From a bacterium (GTDB taxonomy: Bacteria > Hydrogenedentota > Hydrogenedentia > Hydrogenedentiales > SLHB01): a DNA stretch of 15,262 nucleotides. The translations under genes were made by a program, and so were the position numbers. How positions within the stretch are numbered: the first letter of the stretch is position 1; the number at the start of each line of letters is the position of its first letter. Below, in pieces: positions 13,769 through 15,262 of the stretch. The notes under the pieces are model-generated. The model worked only from the letters and a program-made list of their open reading frames with translations, was not told the origin of the DNA and made no database searches. The DNA lies in the NCBI GenBank assembly GCA_024231375.1, contig JAAEQP010001251.1:1-15262 (forward strand). The letters run 5' to 3'.

Positions 13769-13831
13769 GCTTGCCCGTGGCCGTGGACAACAGCGCGACC
13801 CCGAGCGCCGCTCCACGAGAGAGGAAGGACT

Positions 13832-15046
13832 ATGAGTCACAGCGTTGAAAAATCCTGGACAGCCTACCGTGAGTCGACCCGCTACCTGGCCCAGGGAAGT
13901 TCCACATCATCCAAAGCGCCTCTGATTGAGGATGTGGAGCCCGCCCAGATCGTGCGGGGACAGGGCTGCCGCGTGTGGGACGTGGATGGCAACGAATACA
14001 TCGATTTCCGAAACGCCTTGGGACCCGTGAGCCTCGGCTACGCTGTTCCCGAAGTGAACCGCGCCATCACAGATCAACTGGATCGCGGCGTTATCTATGG
14101 TCATCCCCATCCGCTGGAAGGCGAGGTGGCGAAGCTGCTCGTCGAGGTCGTACCGTGTGCTGAGCGGGTCCGCTTCCTGAAGACGGGCGGCGAGGCCATC
14201 GCGGCCTGCTTCAAGATCGCGCGGCATGCCACCAAGCGCAACAAGATTCTCCAATGCGGCTACAACGGATGGATCAATACCCTCAGCACCGGCGGTTACC
14301 GTCCCTCGGGTATCGCAGCCAGCGAACCGTGCAACGGCGTACCCGGGCCCATCGCGGCGCTTCACGCAAGCATGCCGTGGGGCGACATCGGTCCTTGGAA
14401 GGAGGCGCTGGAGAACGACGACGACATCGCCGCCGTATCGGTGGCCTCCGAGTACACCGAGATGGATCGCGGCCGCGAGTTCCTGCCCGCCTTGCGCGGA
14501 CTCACCGGCCGCCACGGGGTGCTCATGATCATGGACGAGATCGTCACGGGATTCCGGTTGGCTCTGGGCGGAGCGCAGGCGTACTTCGGGTTCGTGCCGG
14601 ACCTGGCCGTCTTCGGAAAAGGCATGGCGAACGGCATGCCCATTTCCGCGTACCTGGGCCGCGCCGATCTCATTGATTCAGCGCGCGGGCTCGGCATCTC
14701 GTCTACCTTCGGCGGCGAAGCTCTGTCGCTGGCCGCGTGCAAGGCAGCCATCGGCGTCTATCGACAGCAGAACGTGATTGAGCATCTGTGGACGACGGGC
14801 GAGCGGCTCTGGGCCGCCTTGGGCGAGCGTCTTGCCCGGCAGGGCGTCGATCTGACCCTCGCGGGCTACCCCGTATGCCCCCGATTCGTGGGAGACGCGG
14901 CGCTGATGACACGGCTACTGACGGCCTGCTATCGGCACGGCATTTCCCTGTACAATGTCCCCTACGTGAACTTCTCGCACAAAGACGCCGATGTGGATGA
15001 GGCGTTGGTGCGGTTCGACAAGGCGCTCGAGGAACTGACGGAGTGA
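13832..15046 (+). CDS. Class III PLP aminotransferase, glutamate-1-semialdehyde aminomutase-like
   Basis: This 404-residue protein starts after GAGAGGAAGG. It has the fold-type I landmarks: GPVSLGYAVPEV near the N-terminus, FLKTGGEAIAACFKIAR (about 115-131) for the SGTEA-type cofactor-phosphate loop, D235 in MDEIVTGFR for the pyridine nitrogen, and Schiff-base lysine K263 in FGKGMANGMP. It is about 20-30 residues shorter than typical HemL, and SGTEA is changed to TGGEA. A specialised aminotransferase on an amino acid or sugar-like substrate is therefore as likely as heme synthesis, and I give no symbol. The next gene follows after 5 bases, so it is probably co-transcribed. Confidence 0.87.
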   Translation: MSHSVEKSWTAYRESTRYLAQGSSTSSKAPLIEDVEPAQIVRGQGCRVWDVDGNEYIDFRNALGPVSLGYAVPEVNRAITDQLDRGVIYGHPHPLEGEVAKLLVEVVPCAERVRFLKTGGEAIAACFKIARHATKRNKILQCGYNGWINTLSTGGYRPSGIAASEPCNGVPGPIAALHASMPWGDIGPWKEALENDDDIAAVSVASEYTEMDRGREFLPALRGLTGRHGVLMIMDEIVTGFRLALGGAQAYFGFVPDLAVFGKGMANGMPISAYLGRADLIDSARGLGISSTFGGEALSLAACKAAIGVYRQQNVIEHLWTTGERLWAALGERLARQGVDLTLAGYPVCPRFVGDAALMTRLLTACYRHGISLYNVPYVNFSHKDADVDEALVRFDKALEELTE

Positions 15047-15051
15047 ATACG

Positions 15052-15262
15052 ATGCAACGGCGCGAATTCCTGGGAACCGCAGCGGCCACGATGGGGGCCG
15101 CCTTGTTCGCTGCGGGCAGCGCCCATGGGGCAAGCCCGTCCAACAACTCGAAAGGATACGGAACCATGAAGGCCGGTTTCTCCCGCGTGAATATCTCTCC
15201 GCCTATCGGGACTACCATGATGGGCTTCGGTGGACGCGACATGGACCACGGATGCGAGGGCA
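15052..15262 (+). CDS. Neutral ceramidase-like exported protein, 3' end beyond window
   Basis: The first 70 residues are present. The N-terminus QRREFLGTAAATMGAALFAA is a twin-arginine-type signal, with a likely cleavage near AHGA (about residues 25-28). The mature part begins MKAGFSRVNISPPIGTTMMGF and continues GGRDMDHGCEG, which matches the opening of neutral/alkaline non-lysosomal ceramidase-type domains (AGxxxVDITPP). Such homologues are numerous in environmental bacteria and often not true ceramidases. The ribosome site GGAG overlaps the stop codon of the aminotransferase, and the gap is 5 bases, so it is translationally close-coupled. Active-site residues lie beyond the window. Confidence 0.83.
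   Translation, partial: MQRREFLGTAAATMGAALFAAGSAHGASPSNNSKGYGTMKAGFSRVNISPPIGTTMMGFGGRDMDHGCEG

Noticed and set aside
13625..13840. 71-codon minus-strand frame in the gap before the aminotransferase
   Set aside because: It overlaps the aminotransferase start and both putative promoters, has no ribosome site and a low-complexity basic product.

Overview
The window comes from a GC-rich bacterial chromosome. It has bacterial tRNAs, Shine-Dalgarno sites, sigma70-type promoters with 17-base spacers, and GC-hairpin/T-run terminators. The gene mix is a secreted-type ceramidase-like protein, a GH92 mannosidase homologue, sugar-isomerase-like and amidohydrolase-like proteins, a fused CoA-transferase and a PurF-like protein beginning MGG. 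This recalls large environmental genomes such as Planctomycetota, Hydrogenedentota, Lentisphaerota or similar uncultured lineages. That assignment is inference; there is no marker gene in the window to settle it. I see no prophage, insertion sequence or CRISPR array.

Layout. (1) Positions 1-830: the 3' part of tRNA-Phe(GAA), a complete tRNA-Thr(CGT), and an unusual one-piece regulator with an excisionase/MerR-type helix-turn-helix followed by a degenerate receiver domain. (2) 928-3573, minus strand: a large polytopic membrane protein fused to a clan GH-A-like glycoside hydrolase domain. (3) 3761-4332: the most striking region. Two consecutive, nearly identically built micro-transcription units each have an extended -10 promoter sharing TTGTGCTATACT, a leader of about 56 bases, a strong AGGAGG ribosome site, an open reading frame of exactly 28 codons for a very hydrophobic peptide, and a strong intrinsic terminator. 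The second terminator lies directly before the ribosome site of a SAM-dependent methyltransferase (4348-5187). (4) 5209-8954, minus strand: an operon of a GH92 family protein without a signal peptide, an amidohydrolase-fold protein that has lost its metal ligands, and an apparently intact amidohydrolase-2 protein. The last two overlap by ATGA. (5) 9235-10910, plus strand: a PurF-like protein whose catalytic Cys2 is Gly, its terminator, then a third small membrane-peptide gene with its own promoter. (6) 10948-13584, minus strand: a sugar-phosphate isomerase/epimerase-type TIM barrel downstream of a fused-subunit CoA-transferase. (7) 13832-15262, plus strand: a class III aminotransferase of the glutamate-1-semialdehyde aminomutase type, and 5 bases later the start of a Tat-exported neutral ceramidase-like protein that runs off the window.

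How it fits together. The minus-strand GH92/amidohydrolase group and the isomerase/CoA-transferase pair look like small catabolic operons, with substrates unknown. Almost every divergent intergenic gap holds promoter-like hexamers with 17-base spacing for the flanking genes. The candidate undescribed system is the set of tiny membrane-peptide genes, especially the tandem 28-codon pair next to the membrane-glycosidase gene and the methyltransferase.
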